A DNA stretch of 64,000 nt from Muscardinus avellanarius (GCA_963383645.1 OY726560.1:68263023-68327022), one strand, 5' to 3'; shown: positions 10,675 to 22,691, counted from the first letter of the stretch. Numbers and translations: made by a program. Notes: a model not told the origin generated them from the sequence alone.

Positions 10675-12289
10675 CCAAAAAGTTAGAATTACACTATAAA
10701 TTCTAGTTGCTTTTCAACTCTTTCTTTTTAACTTCAAATCCCCAAGGTTTCTTTTGATCTTTCCAATAGGTTGTTGGAGCTCTAGGTATTTTACTGATTC
10801 TTCCCTTTTCTTCCTTTTTCTCTTTTGGAAGCAAAAACAAATGTCCTTTTTCATACAGAACAAACCAATAATCAGTATTGGCTTCGTGGGTCCTGACATG
10901 CCTTCAGTGCTTCTACCCCAAGAGGCTTTTTAAGGTACTTTTAAAAATAAGCCAATCTTACTTATATTATTTATCTACTATACCAAATGAAACCTAAAAC
11001 AACAAGCATTTATTATTTCACAGTTCCTTTAGACAGGAATTCAGATGCAACTTACCTGGGCAGCTCTGGCTCAGATTGCTCATGAAGTTGGCCATGGATA
11101 TTATTTGAGTAATTGGTCATCCAAATGCTTCTAAAATGATGCCCTCCCAGAACTGTAGACAGAGGCCTCATTGTTCTGTTGGTGATTGGCGAATGCTTCA
11201 GTTTTTGCAACATGCCTATCTGCATAGAATGCAGACTCATTAATCAGTAGAAAGGTAGAGCTTGAGGTACAGGCTAGGAAAATTGAAGTGGTAGTGGTGT
11301 TTAATGAAAGTCTTTTTCAATTTCTTTCACTTTCCAAGCAATGAAGAAAGCAAGGTGGCCCTTTGCTGAGAGTGAGCCGTGGAGAAAGACTTAAGCCTCC
11401 TAGAACGTAAATGTCAGTCTATTCCACTAGAATGAGCAATCCATAAGGACCATGAAAGAAACCACGATGCCTTTTTTTTTTCCTGTTCTTGAACATTCCA
11501 CATTGTTACTTTTACCAAATTCTATGTGTTAGATGTAAGTACTATGAATAGGTCATTCTCAGAGAAGAACTGACTTTTGTTTCTCATAGGCAGAAATACC
11601 AAATATTTTGTTTACATATTCTAACATGCACATACTTCTTAAAATAAATTTTAATGCCAGGATGTATTTTTAATCTCATTACACATAAAACATTTTGTTA
11701 TGATCATGTATCAACATGTATAGAATAAGTCTACCAATGTACACACCAACTGAGAGGATACTTTACCTTTGTCTGAAGTGGGGTTCTTTTCATATAGTGG
11801 TTGAGAAATATTGCACATAATATTGGCAAGGCTTTGCCATATGAATTTTTTAAGAGTCTAGTAATAACAGGAAACATTTCTTAGTAAACACCAATTGTGC
11901 TGAAGAATAAGCAACTAACTAACTAATATGGTAACCATAGGCATTATTATATGTGCCAAAAGTGACTTTCTAGTTTTAACATTAAATACACAGTACTTTC
12001 TTAACCCTTTGGGTAAAATTACACCTAAAAACTGTGTTTTGGAAATTTTGTTTCTTTCATTAAAATAAAGCCTTATCTTATCACTTACTCAGTCAAAGTC
12101 ACTTGACCTTTTTATTCTTCAAATGTAACTAGTCAAGTAGTAGTACAGATTTTACATAAAATTCTTAGAGTTAGATAAAAGTCTTTATGTTTCTTGTAAT
12201 GTGACATGACCAGAGATAACAATAAGGGCTATGTAATGATGGCTTATCTTTGTAGTGTCAACCTTGGGGGATAAAATTTTAGTCCAGTT
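10013..12289. other. AT-rich unassigned sequence
   Basis: No supported gene. A (CA)n tract lies at 10635-10672. Short minus-strand frames at 10714-10899 and 11052-11240 show no family features and no splice context that would support exons. Confidence 0.5.
10635..10672. repeat. (CA)n microsatellite
   Basis: About 19 perfect CA units. Confidence 0.95.
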
Positions 12290-12486
12290 GTGAGTCGGGC
12301 ATGTAATTCCAGCATTTGGGAGGCTGAGACAGAAGTATCATGGTCCACTGACAGCCTCAGCTACTTAGTGAGGCACTCTGCAACCTAGTGAGGCCCTGTT
12401 TCAAAAGAAAGAATAAAAAAATTGGGCTGAGGGTGTTGCTCAGAGGTAGACTGCCCCTGGGTTTCATCCCCAGTACCAGTACTACC

Positions 12487-12502
<16 letters not shown>
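12290..12502 (+). mobile_element. B1-dID composite SINE
   Basis: The head is slightly 5'-degraded (GAGTCGGGCATGTAATTCCAGC), followed by the CTCAGCTACTTAGTGAGGC linker and an ID module ending CATCCCCAGTACCAGTAC, then an A-run. Confidence 0.88.
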
Positions 12503-12518
<16 letters not shown>

Positions 12519-12521
12519 TAT
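12503..12521. repeat. (TA)n microsatellite
   Basis: A short perfect TA run that extends the A tail of the preceding SINE. Confidence 0.85.
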
Positions 12522-13570
12522 GGTTTTACTTGTGAAACAGTTATTAAAAACAACTTGTACAAGAATAAAGTACACATTTTTCTTAGTTCTATAGGTTTTC
12601 TTCAAGGCTGGTATTATCATTTGAAACCGTTGCATTTTTTTATATACACACCAATCCTTATCCATCCATTTAATTCAGGTTGTTTTTATGAGAGCAGATC
12701 GGAGGCTTTTAGGCAGAAGCAAAGAGATCATTAGAAGCTAGTGGCAGTTTGGGTCAGGATGGTAATAGTAACCCAGAAGAAAAGACCAAATTCTAAAAAT
12801 GTAGTATTTGAGGCTAAACCTATTAGAATGTGATGACTTATCATCAGAGAAAATGACTAAAAGACAAGAGTTGAGGTGCCTAGATGGTTTGGGTGTAAAA
12901 ATAATTTAGAAGAATGGAATTGCATTTAACTGAATAAATGAAGACTATAATATGAGTTGGGGTGGGAGGAAATGTTAGGAGATCAGTTTTATATTTGAGA
13001 CATTCTTGCACATCAGAATGGAGATGTCAGATGGTAGCCTTCTCAGACAAAATAAGAATGCTTGGCTAAATCAGAATTTCAGGTATTAAAAAATTAATGT
13101 AATTATAGCCAAGTAGGCAGTGGTAGAGATTTATGATAAAAATTATTCATGGTTATCTGAAATTCTCATTTTATTGGGCATCATTTTATTTTTATTTGTT
13201 AAATCTGGAAACTCTATCAAGAATATTTGGATAATAAGAAAAGAGGTTTCAGGCCAGAATGATCAATGTAAGGATAATATTTAAAGCCGTAAAATAGGAT
13301 GAACGTATCAAAAGAATGAGTGTAGATAGCGATACAAAGTAACACAAGCACTGTGCCCCAGGACTTAATGTGTAGGTCAGATGATAAGAAGAAACAAGTC
13401 AAAGATACTATACTTGGAAGAATAGGAGCGACTAAAAGAACTTAGATAAGGAACACCAAAACACCAGGGAAAGAATTGATTTTGTTGCTCTATAGCTTAG
13501 TAGGGTAGCTATTGGTTATGACAATCTGTGACAGATTTCACAATAAATAAAGACTTATTTTTTAGTTATT
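12522..13570. other. Unassigned sequence
   Basis: No recognisable repeat or gene; purine-rich in places. The 61-residue minus-strand frame at 13217-13402 looks fortuitous. Confidence 0.5.
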
Positions 13571-13579
13571 GTGAAACTA

Positions 13580-13650
13580 GTATCTATTCTTCTAAACTTC
13601 ATCATGATGTATGATTACAATGCACTAATAAAAAATACAACAAAATACAT
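13580..13650 (+). mobile_element. Severely 5'-truncated L1 3' end
   Basis: About 70 bp matching the L1 tail seen elsewhere here: CTTCATCATGATGTATGATT followed by ACAATGCACTAATAAAA and an A-rich tail. Only the last part of the 3' UTR is present. Confidence 0.7.
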
Positions 13651-13683
13651 TCTACTAAGATTATTTATAAAAAAGTATTTGAG

Positions 13684-13893
13684 AGTCCAGTGTGATGGCA
13701 TATGCTTGTAATCCTAGCATTCAAGAGGCTGAGACAGGAGGACCGCGGTTTGCGGATAGCCTGAGCAACTTAATGAGGCCCTCCACAACTTAGTGAGAAC
13801 TTGTTTCAAAAATAAACAGTAAAAAATAGGGCAGGGAGTATAGCTCCAAGGTCAAATGTCCCTGGGTCCCATCCTCAGACTCACACACACAAA
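13684..13893 (+). mobile_element. B1-dID composite SINE
   Basis: Complete B1 and ID modules, with the tail reading CTCACACACACAAAAAA. AAAAAGTATTTGAG before and AAAAAATATTTGAG after are a 14-bp target-site duplication with one mismatch. Confidence 0.92.
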
Positions 13894-13904
13894 AAATATT
13901 TGAG

Positions 13905-16138
13905 TAAAATGGAAGTGTTTTTTATTCTGATTTGATCATTAATATTGTATGCTAGAATCAAATTTTTATACTATAAAAGCTGTACAAAAATTATGTATCA
14001 TTTTTAAAGTGAAATATAATTTCTAGAAATTCTTTTATTTAGGGTAAAAATATTTTTTATTCGTTGAAGAGCCACTGAATATTGTAGAAGATTCAAATAA
14101 ATGAATCAATTGTTTAATTTAGTAGCTATGAAAGTGTGAATTAGAGAAAACCATGTTGGAAACATACTAGCAATGGGAACTGAAACAACAAACTACTTAT
14201 TTCAGTGTGAACATAATTGTTAATTAGCACAAGCATATTAATTATGCTTCAAAGTAGAAAGATTCTTGGAATACAGCCTTATAGATTCCAGATAACAAGC
14301 AATGTATTTCACACAGAACTTCAAATAAAATTTAATAATTAGGATTTTAAAAAGCATTGTCAATTATGTTCTTCCAAAATATTATCCATGTGAAATTATA
14401 TAGATAATTTCAAAAGGATAGAAAAATATAAATAATTATTCACAAGAATCTACTATATATTAGTGGCTAAAAGTGTTGCTATAACATATTTACAAATAAA
14501 ATGATAGATGATTGTATTTGGTGAGAATACTAAGTGTTAACTTCAAAAATATATATAATTATGTCTGCTTTATTCTAAATGGTAGGTTTAACCACACATT
14601 ATGCAAATTAAAAAGACATTATATTCAGTGTTTATATAATTGCAGAGTATTTCCTCTAAAATTATAGTGAAAATATCTATAATTAAATAAGTGCTCTCTT
14701 CAATTACTATACAATCTCATAATCTTTTTTCCTCTGTAAACAAGACCTATTGTAACAACCTTATGAGAGTTAGCTACTCATGACAAAGCCACACATTCTT
14801 CACTCTCTCTTGGAAGGAAGGAATAACCAATTAACTTTGCAAAGTTAATTACATTAATCTTCAATAATTAATGATAATACCAATGTATTCAGCCACTATT
14901 AAATAGGGTAATTATTCTTTTAATTTACTTACCCTGTCTTTAATGCTAAGACCACTGCTGATATTTTCAAACATAAAATGAATTCTTAGTTATTTTTATA
15001 ATCAAATGATCTATCTTCTCTGTGCTTATACATTTTCAGTAACATCAAAGAAACGACTACATCTGTATCCATTTTCACACTATTTGCTGTAAATATTTCC
15101 AAAAGAAAAGTCAGTTCAATAAGAGAATTAATCAATTTAAAGTTCATTCTTATTATAAACAGCTGTCTTGCAAACATGTGATTTGAAATTATTCTTTCTG
15201 TTTAGTTCATTCGTAGCAGTTTCACTTTATTTGTAAATGCATTCCTTTCCTTTTTAGGAAAGAATTTTTCCTTGTTTTTTAAAATGCAAGACAAACAGGC
15301 TTCATTCATTTTTGTCGTGATATTGCGCTGAAGCATTGCATGTCAATATATTCAACATTTGTTATCTCCAACATCTTAATATATCCATCCACTCTGCATA
15401 CTTTGGGGGCCTGTCATTGTTTAGTGGCCGCTCCCTGACATCCTGTACCATAGAGGTGAGCACCACTGCTTTCCTTATGAATAACTGGGGCTGCCTATTG
15501 TAATTCTCTTCCCTCAACTAAGACAGAATGAGAGACTTCAGAATCCATCTTGTCCACTTATCTTGCTTTATGACAAAGAGATGGCATTTAACTTGCCTTC
15601 CACAGCTTGGTAGAGAAAACCAGGAGCAGATCTCAAATAACGTCACTTTCAACTCTGCACTCACACTTTTATGTGCTTTGGGTTAAAATTCACTTTCACA
15701 TTTCCCCTTCACATGAACTGCTCAAGGTCATCCTCACTTCCCCTCAGAGGCTTTTGTGCTTGAGTATCATTTTGTCTCTCTTCTTTGGATTACATCCATC
15801 CCTGCGGATGTGGCTTACATCTTGTCTGAATGTATTGTGGGCAGGCAGGCCAGCCTCCTTCTGGTGACTTGTGTCTCCCCCCCCCCCAGAAAATAATAAG
15901 TAATCAGTGAAGTTATCAGCCTCTGTCCTATGTCTCCTTAAGTGCTGTGCATTACCTATTAGAATACTCTTTATTACAGACTGTCACTGTTCACTTAGTT
16001 GCCTGCCATTCCTTAGAGACAAAGGCAAAGCATTTAACTCTTAGGTTCTTAGAGCTCAGGACACCCTGTTTCCTGGCATATATTGCAAATTCAAGATCTT
16101 GCACATAGACATGGATCTATAAAACTTTCTGGATTCAG

Positions 16139-16140
<2 letters not shown>
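13905..16140. other. AT-rich unassigned sequence
   Basis: About 2.2 kb without recognisable repeats or genes. A 16-bp perfect palindrome, TAACTTTGCAAAGTTA, lies near 14833-14848 and a C9 run near 15878. The open frames at 15607-15867 (plus) and 14986-15177 (minus) have no family features. Confidence 0.5.

Positions 16141-16182
<42 letters not shown>
16141..16182. repeat. (GT)n microsatellite
   Basis: Twenty-one perfect GT units. Confidence 0.95.
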
Positions 16183-16189
<7 letters not shown>

Positions 16190-16552
16190 TTTTCTTATTT
16201 TGAAACAGGGTCTTCCTAAATTACTATTAGCTGGCCTTGAACCCATGCTTTTTCTTTCTTTTGCATTGTATTTTATTGTTGTTGTTGTTGTTGTGTGGGT
16301 CTGGGGATGGAACCCAGGAGCATTTGACCTCTGAGCTACACCCCCTGCCCAATTTTTTATTCTTTGTTTTGGAACAGGGTCTCACTGAGTTGCAAAGAGC
16401 CTCACTAAGTAGCTGAGGCTGTCTGTGAACCACGATCCTCCTGTGTTAGACTCCCAAATGCTGGGATTACAAGCATGGACCACCACGCCAGACTTGAGCC
16501 TGTGCTTTTTCTATTTCAGCCTCCCAGGTACTGGGATTATAAATGCTCAGAT
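16190..16552 (-). mobile_element. Older reverse SINE, split by a second SINE
   Basis: Its two halves are 16190-16255 (CTTATTTTGAAACAGGGTCTTCC to CTGGCCTTGAACCC) and 16494-16552 (TTGAGCCTGTGC to TTTCAGCCTCCCAGGTACTGGGATTATAAATGC). Together they form one B1-like unit in reverse, interrupted by the copy at 16256-16493. Confidence 0.85.
16256..16493 (-). mobile_element. B1-dID SINE nested inside another SINE
   Basis: Reverse ID and B1 modules follow a (TTG)n tail at 16277-16295 and end CCACCACGCCAGAC. The flanks TTGAACCCATGCTTTTTCT and TTGAGCCTGTGCTTTTTCT are a 19-bp duplication with three mismatches, which fits an old target-site duplication. Confidence 0.88.
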
Positions 16553-17060
16553 ACATTTTTTTTTTCTCTTAGTTTTCCTCACTTCAGTATTTCAGACTAA
16601 GTGTCCTACAGAAATCATTCTGTTTTTGCACACGGTTGCTTTTGTAGGTGACCTGAGTACTGTCATGTGATTCTTTAGCCTCCTCTTTCTGTATCAATAC
16701 AGAACTGCAACCCCAGGCAGGGGTCAAGTCAGCAAGAAGTGTGGAGGTGATGGAGGGTGGATCAATATCCTGTTACACTTCTTTACAAGTTTTGCATTTT
16801 AGGTAGTGAGAGATACAAGAAGTGTACAAGTTATGACTTCTAGTGTGCATCCATTTTCTACAGTCTCAGAGATTCAGGTACAGGGCATTGGAAAAGATCC
16901 TTCCCCAGCTCAGCAAGACTGATCCGCTGAGAACCAGCAGGAACCATTCCCAGCCACCATTCATCTACCTGAAGAATGTCATTGGACATGTTTATGTTTT
17001 ATGTCATTTTAAAAGGATGGTGAACTTTTTTAGACTGAGGAATCTGAACGTAATGTCCTC
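16553..17060. other. Unassigned sequence
   Basis: No gene or repeat is recognised. The plus-strand frames at 16425-16670 and 16843-17076 overlap SINE sequence or lack any family match. Confidence 0.5.
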
Positions 17061-17061
17061 T

Positions 17062-17215
17062 GACTGTGTAGCATAGTGGTTAAATGTCAGGCATCCCGTT
17101 TATCTGGAGTCATCAAGCTCGAGTTCAATGCCAGACTTACCACTTTGGGGCTAGAGTTTTAGGTAGGTTGGTGCCTTCTTCAATGTTTCCTCATCGGGGG
17201 AATAGAAAGAATAAT
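17062..17215 (+). mobile_element. MIR SINE
   Basis: The MIR start GTGTAGCATAGTGGTTAAATG is followed by the degraded core GAGTTCAATGCCAGACTTACCAC, ending with TTTCCTCATCGGGGG. The box A-like head resembles a tRNA but no cloverleaf can be drawn. Confidence 0.8.
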
Positions 17216-17267
17216 GTTTATGCTTATGGTTATACTATGTGTAACTAAGATTGTTATTTTACGTTCC

Positions 17268-17432
17268 AAGTATTCTTTGAGTCACCTTTAATGCTCGCTT
17301 CATTTTACATACACAAACTCAAATTCAGAAAAGCTGCCTACCTTGTCCACAATCATATAGCAAGGTTAGTGTCAAGCTGGGACCGGGGCCAAGTCTGTGT
17401 GACTCCAAGCCCCTAACCACTGGTCTGTGCAA
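17268..17432 (-). mobile_element. MIR SINE, reverse
   Basis: Reversed MIR 3' and core words: CTTCATTTTACATACACAAACTC, then CACAATCATATAGCAAGG, then GACTCCAAGCCCCTAACCACTG. It faces the MIR at 17062-17215, about 50 bp away. Confidence 0.8.
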
Positions 17433-17894
17433 GTCACAGTAAGACAGTATAAGTGAGGTAAGCAGGCCCCACCCCTCAGCATGAGCTTAGCACTCAACTG
17501 TAGGCATTCTAGAAGTGGGAGATGTCGCTTTGCATTATTTTGAGATATATGCTTATTGTGATTCTCCGAACTCATGATTAAGGAGATGACTGAGTGAGAC
17601 GTAGCTCAGCTGTGTGCTTCTTCATGTATTCTAATCGCTCTTGTAGAAGCTTTAAGACAAAGTTCCTACCTTAATTGTATATCCCCTCTCTTCAGCTTTA
17701 TAGCAATCAGTTGTCTCATAGTAAGTCTGGGCTTAACATTTAGAAGGTACTGACCCTAGTCCTCGTTCCAAAGTGGAATGGCACCATGCCTCATTAGTTT
17801 TACAAAATAACCTCAATGAAAGTAGTATTAAAAGGGTTTGTAACTAATATTATTTAAAATGTTATGAAAGTAGATGTTAGAAATAAAACATTTT
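17433..17894. other. Unassigned sequence
   Basis: No recognisable repeat or gene. Confidence 0.5.
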
Positions 17895-18662
17895 AAAATG
17901 GGAAATGTTAGTAATATATGCATACCATATTTATAGCAGTACAATTCACAATAGCCAAAGTATGGAACCAACCTTGGTGTTTATCAATAGATGAATAGAT
18001 TACAAAATTATAGGATATATACACAATGGAATTCTTTTCAGAAAAAGAAAAAATTATGTCGTTTTTAGGAAATGGATGGACGTGGAGAACATATATGTTA
18101 AGTGAAATTAGTCACAGAAATTGAAGGGTCGCCGGGCGTGGTGGCCCACGCTTGTAATCCTAGCATTTGAGAGGCTGAGACCGGAAGATCGCGGTTTGTG
18201 GACAGCCTCATCTACTTAGTGAGGCCCTCTGCAACTTAGTGAGACCCTGTTTAAGAATAAAGAATAAAAAATAGGACAAGGGGTGTAGCTCAGTGGTCGA
18301 ATGCCCCTGGGTTCCATCCCCAGACCTGAAAAAAAAAGTGAAGGGTCATATGTTTTCTTTTATATATGGATGCTAGTTAGTAATCGGCATGCCAGAAAGA
18401 CTTCACATAGTGGAGGAAAAACTCCAGTGGAGTGGAGAGGTGATGGGGGGAAGGTGGGGGAAAAGGGTGAATTAATGAAAGAATTACTTTCATTGACATT
18501 ACCTGCATATGTAAGAATACCAATGCCAATCTCCATACTCTATATGGGACAGGGAAGAGTGGGAAGGGAGCCAAAAGAAAGCTCACCAAGTGTGTATGTG
18601 TGTCACTGTCACCATGGACGACATTATGATGTGATGCACTAATAAAAGTATAAATTAAATTA
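17895..18662 (+). mobile_element. 5'-truncated L1, interrupted by a SINE
   Basis: It begins at the end of ORF2 (CATATTTATAGCAGTACAATTCACAATAGCC and TATACACAATGGAATTCTTTTC), continues after the SINE at 18131-18338 with a G-rich 3' UTR, and ends with the shared tail (TTATGATGTGATGCACTAATAAAAG). It encodes nothing intact. The 184-residue minus-strand frame at 18377-18931 is a shadow of this non-coding 3' UTR. Confidence 0.88.
18131..18338 (+). mobile_element. B1-dID SINE nested in L1
   Basis: A well-preserved copy starting GCCGGGCGTGGTGGCCCACGC, with an ID module close to its functional source (GGTGTAGCTCAGTGGTCGA). The 9-bp duplication TGAAGGGTC at 18122-18130 and 18339-18347 fixes both ends. 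It looks younger than the L1 it entered. Confidence 0.95.
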
Positions 18663-19174
18663 ATAAAATGGTGAAATGTTTCAATATAGGTATATATCTG
18701 TGTATCATTATTTTCCCTGCATCTAATGGAAAGGATCATGTTGGGTGCCAGGACAGAAAAGATAGTTCTTAAGAAACATGCACTATAAGGAATAATATGA
18801 GTACTAAGAAAAAGATGTTTCCTAATGTAGCATATTATAATGACTAGCCCTACAATGAGGGTTTTACAGATCAGAAGACATACAAGCTGGTTAGTAGTAC
18901 AAACTATATAATTTTTGCTTAATAGAAACATTAGGAATTCCTTCTTGAAGATCTGGGTTCTTTGCGAGCTTGCTGTACTTTTATTTATTAATACATTATC
19001 ATAAAATAAAATTGGAGCCTTAACTCAGAATTTTCACTTGCATCTAAATGAATATAGAAGAGAGATGTTGTTATAATCAGTATACATTGGTTGAGATTAA
19101 TCATTATGTGTTCATTAGACAACTCTCATCCTGAATATTGTAATATTTAAAAGCTGCTAAATATGTCTCTTAGT
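18663..19174. other. AT-rich unassigned sequence
   Basis: No gene or repeat recognised. Confidence 0.5.
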
Positions 19175-19612
19175 CAAGTGTTTTGAACTTTGGATTTTTT
19201 GGATTCTGAAATATTTGCATATATACAGTGAGAGAGCAGAAGGATGGAACCCATGTCTAAATGTGAAATTCATGTTTATTTTCTATACACCTTAAACACA
19301 TAGCCTAAAAATAATTTATATAAAATTATTTAGAAATAATTTTTATAAAAATATTTTATATAAAATATTATATAAAATATTATATAAAATTTTTATATAA
19401 AATATTTATATAAAATTATTATAAAATAATTTTATATAATAATTTTAGTGTGCCCGTGTTTTTTATTTTATATAGTATCCTTAATGGGCCTGCATTTTTA
19501 TTTTATACTCTATTTTTGTATGTCTGAAAACTGAAAAATGAGATTGGTTGTAGAATTTTCCATTTGAGGCCCTCAAAAAGTGGAAACCTCAGTTTTTCAC
19601 ACACCCCTTTTC
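19175..19612 (+). mobile_element. Old DNA-transposon-like MER repeat
   Basis: The words TTGGATTTTTTGGATTCTGAAATATTTGCATATA and ACCTTAAACACATAGCCTAAAAATAATTT, then GAATTTTCCATTTGAGGC and CTCAAAAAGT, are in the order found in a common mammalian MER-class non-autonomous DNA transposon. I cannot assign the exact family from memory. Its middle has degenerated into an AT tandem tract (19310-19450). Confidence 0.55.
19310..19450. repeat. AT-rich tandem tract (ATATAAAAT-type units)
   Basis: Repeating words such as TATATAAAATATT and TTATATAAAATTAT in imperfect tandem. Almost pure A and T. Confidence 0.8.
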
Positions 19613-20145
19613 CATTTGACTGCAGAGTTTCTTCGGTCCTATATTCTTGACACATGAAATTATTTTTCTGTTAAAATGAAATAGTGAGGGATACTCAGTC
19701 TGTACTAATCAAATATAAAAATAGCCCTCAAAGTTATTTAGCAATTGGGAATACACACCTGTTTGTGACCGTCATCTTCATCCAGTTGATTATAACTTAA
19801 TTCTTGCAAGCTGTCTCTTACAAGATAAACAGACCTACCCTCAACTAAATTAAAAATATGAATATCTCAGTAGCTCTGGACTGAATAGACTATTTTGAAC
19901 ACTCAGGACATTAACATGTACTTTGAAAGATCTTTTTTCTGTCTGCCAGCACAAAGAAATCAAAACACTGGAAAATAAAATAGCCATGTTAGTGAAAATA
20001 GTATTTTTCAAAGGGTGGTCCACTGGAACGATACATCTGACAAGTTGTTAAACTGCATTCTATCTTGTCTGCCACCCTAAATTTGCTTAAGCCTTATGAA
20101 AATAAAGACACAAAGTACATGAGATGATCAAAATGACAATGTAAA
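19613..20145. other. Unassigned sequence
   Basis: No gene or repeat recognised. Confidence 0.5.
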
Positions 20146-20280
20146 GCTGGGCATGATGATACCCATGTAATCCCAGCACTTGGGAAGCTGAGACTGGAGG
20201 ATCGCCCGTTCAAGGCCAGCCTCAGCAAAAGAGATCCTCCAAAAGTGAGGGACAATATGTTTCAAAATAAAAAATAAATT
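20146..20280 (+). mobile_element. B1-like SINE monomer
   Basis: Starts GCTGGGCATGATGATACCC, passes TGTAATCCCAGCACTTGGGAAGC and ends AATATGTTTCAAAATAAAAAATAAA. The ID half is missing. Confidence 0.85.
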
Positions 20281-20409
20281 ATGCCCACACTGTATGGGCA
20301 TAAATTTTAAATGTACATGAATATCTATTGAATAATTCAAAATTTCTCATTACTGCTCTAAATGTTAACAATCACTTAGAATGAAGATGAAATATTTTAG
20401 AGTCAGGAA

Positions 20410-20461
20410 AACAACATATATATGTGTATATATATATATATATACACATATATATGTTGTT
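20410..20461. repeat. 52-bp perfect palindrome
   Basis: A spacerless perfect inverted repeat of 26 + 26 bp. The outer arms read AACAACATATATATGTGT and the centre is a TA run. It can form a cruciform. Confidence 0.95.
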
Positions 20462-20477
20462 AATATATAAGAACAAC

Positions 20478-20509
20478 ATATATAAACAACATATATGTTG
20501 TTTATATAT
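20478..20509. repeat. 32-bp perfect palindrome
   Basis: A spacerless perfect inverted repeat centred on ACATATATGT, with AACAAC/GTTGTT arms like those of the 52-bp palindrome 17 bp to its left. Confidence 0.95.
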
Positions 20510-20513
20510 ATAA

Positions 20514-20516
<3 letters not shown>

Positions 20517-20557
<41 letters not shown>
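20517..20557. repeat. (TG)n microsatellite
   Basis: About 20 perfect TG units directly beside the palindromes. Confidence 0.95.
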
Positions 20558-20559
<2 letters not shown>

Positions 20560-21702
20560 AAAGAAACTCCAGGTAAAGAGAATCTTGTGAGGAAATAGCG
20601 ATTCAGTAGTTTAGATGTTTAGATCCTTGATGACTATATCGAAAAAAAAAACAGTGACTAATGGCAATATATTTATCACTACAAATAAAGCTGGAAAAGA
20701 GGCATGTCCTTCCAAATGGGGACGTGATAGATGTTTCCATATTACCATGTGGTAGGAAGCAGAGAAAGGAGATTTCTCGCTCTTTTGTTGACATTTTTGG
20801 AGGGGGAAATATCAAGGGGAAATTGCTTTATATTGGAACTCTGTTTCAAAGGATGAGTGACTGGGTACAACAAGGTTAGCCTGTGTGTTGGAGCATAGAA
20901 CTGGCGTTTTAGGGAGGCTAACCTGGAGCTTGTGGCTCAGCCTCCAGCTCGGCTCTCCCACATGCCGCTTGTCCTCTCCAACTGCAAGGTTCCCTGGTCC
21001 TACATCCTTGACATTCTTTCCTGTTAAGTGAAATATTGAGCCATGTACTAGACTCATATATCTCTGTCTAAAAATATTTGGCCAACAAAATGGGATTAAA
21101 ATAGTGTTGGCAAATGTGGGTTATAATGATTTTACCTATTCATCTGCTGTGTTGTCTTTATCATCTCAGATGTTATTTGTGGAAGGAGATTGTGATTACT
21201 GGCCAAAATCTACATTATGTCAGCTGCCCCCTTTTATAAACAGATTACACATACCATACAGACCTGAGCAATGAGTTGTGGTTAGCTAATTATGTTTAAT
21301 GCAAATATACACACAAGTACACACATTTTTAAGGGATTAATTATAATTGCTATATTTTAATTACAAGGAGTTTTTCTTCATTTTAGCATTGCACAAGAAC
21401 CACTTAACCACTTTATTTCTTTTTTGATAAGCACATGCTATTCCAAATATTGTATATAAAATAATTTTTTTGAGAAAATTTTCGGGAACTACATCATGTA
21501 CTGTGAGGCAGCTTGGCAAAAATGCGAACCGACAAATAGGTGTGATACAGTTCCATCTGTGGCCCAAACAAATATTTTAATTTCAAACTTGGCATTACAG
21601 GTAGTTTCCAAACAACCTCATACATTATTCAATTAATAAAGCCAAACAATGAAGCGTAGCAGTAGCCCTGGTGGCAATGATTCAGAGTAAAATTAGGAGG
21701 TT
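20558..21702. other. Unassigned sequence
   Basis: No recognisable repeat, gene or RNA. Reading frames at 20603-20879 and 20812-21057 overlap on both strands and show no family features. Confidence 0.5.
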
Positions 21703-21920
21703 GTTTTTTGTTTGTTTTGCTTCTGGTACTGGGAATTGAACCCAGGGACATTCTACTCTACACTACACCCCAATATCTTTTTAGATTTTCTTTTGAAACA
21801 GGGTTTAACTGAATTGATAGGAATCTTGCTATATTGCTGAGGCTGTCCTTAACCCTGGGATCTTCCTATTTCAGCCTCCCAACTACCCAGATTAGAGGCA
21901 TTTGCCACCACACTCAACTT
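21703..21920 (-). mobile_element. B1-dID composite SINE, reverse
   Basis: After a T-rich start comes CTGGTACTGGGAATTGAACCCAGG and the reversed B1 part, ending TTGCCACCACACTCAACTT. More diverged than most copies here. Confidence 0.85.
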
Positions 21921-22019
21921 AAATATGAAAAAAAATTTATTTTCTTAGAGAAACTCTTTTGAAAAGGCTCATAATATTGAACAAGAACATTTACATTGGG
22001 TTTTCAAACCCTTGTTTGG

Positions 22020-22395
22020 TATGAAAGACACTTCTGTTTTCCTAGAAAATGTCTATGCTTCCTCTTCTCCTTTTGAAACACAACCCAATTTTCATTGAGA
22101 TGGCTTGTAGGCAGCTGCAAAATTACATTTCCCAGCCTCCCTTGCAGTCACAGAGGATTACATGGATAGTTCTGATCAACAAAATAAAAGTGCAGCTGGG
22201 CTTGGTGGCGCACGCTTGTAATCCCAGCATTTAGGAGGCTGAGACAGGAGGATCATGGTTCAGGGACAACCTCAGCTACATAGTGAGGCCCTCCAGAACT
22301 CAGTGAGACCCTGTTTCAAAGTAAAGAATAAAAAATAGGGCAGGGGGTTAAGCTTGGAGGTCAAACGCCTCTGGGTTCCATCCTCAGACCTGCAA

Positions 22396-22430
<35 letters not shown>

Positions 22431-22690
22431 AATAAAATAAATGGAAGTTTCTAGGAAGGAACTCTCAGAAAGAAACTTGATTTCACTGGTATACAACCTT
22501 TGCCCCTTTTGCCACCTAAAATGCAAAACAGAGAAAATTCAAGTTGAGACCATAAAGCTCAAGCCATCTTTAGGAACATTCTGCCCTTGGATACTGAACA
22601 GAAGTTTGGAAATAGTCTGCGTTACTATTGGTGTTACCGCTCTCTACACTAGTCCTCACAGCTCCTTATTTTATAAAAATAAAATTTATC
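22020..22690 (+). mobile_element. Old mammalian repeat split by a SINE, family not assigned
   Basis: Left half has ACATTTCCCAGCCTCCCTTGCAG; right half ends with a polyadenylation-like AATAAAATTTATCTTG. The layout is that of a familiar ancient interspersed repeat, with the SINE at 22194-22441 in the middle. I cannot name the family with confidence. Confidence 0.45.
22194..22441 (+). mobile_element. B1-dID SINE with (AAAT)n tail
   Basis: Head CAGCTGGGCTTGGTGGCGCACGC, ID module ending GGGTTCCATCCTCAGACC, then about 11 AAAT units (22394-22441). Confidence 0.9.
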
Positions 22691-22691
22691 T

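Noticed and set aside
17062..17140. tRNA-like start (GTAGCATAGTGGTTAAATG)
   Set aside because: It is the head of an MIR element; no cloverleaf, anticodon arm or TTC arm can be drawn.
18377..18931. 184-residue minus-strand open frame, the longest non-repetitive one
   Set aside because: It is the reverse of an L1 3' UTR and adjacent sequence, with no domain or start context.
19612..21060. Weak similarity between 19620-19720 and 20980-21070
   Set aside because: Only scattered words match after several gaps; it could be chance or two decayed copies of one unknown repeat, and by eye it cannot be supported.
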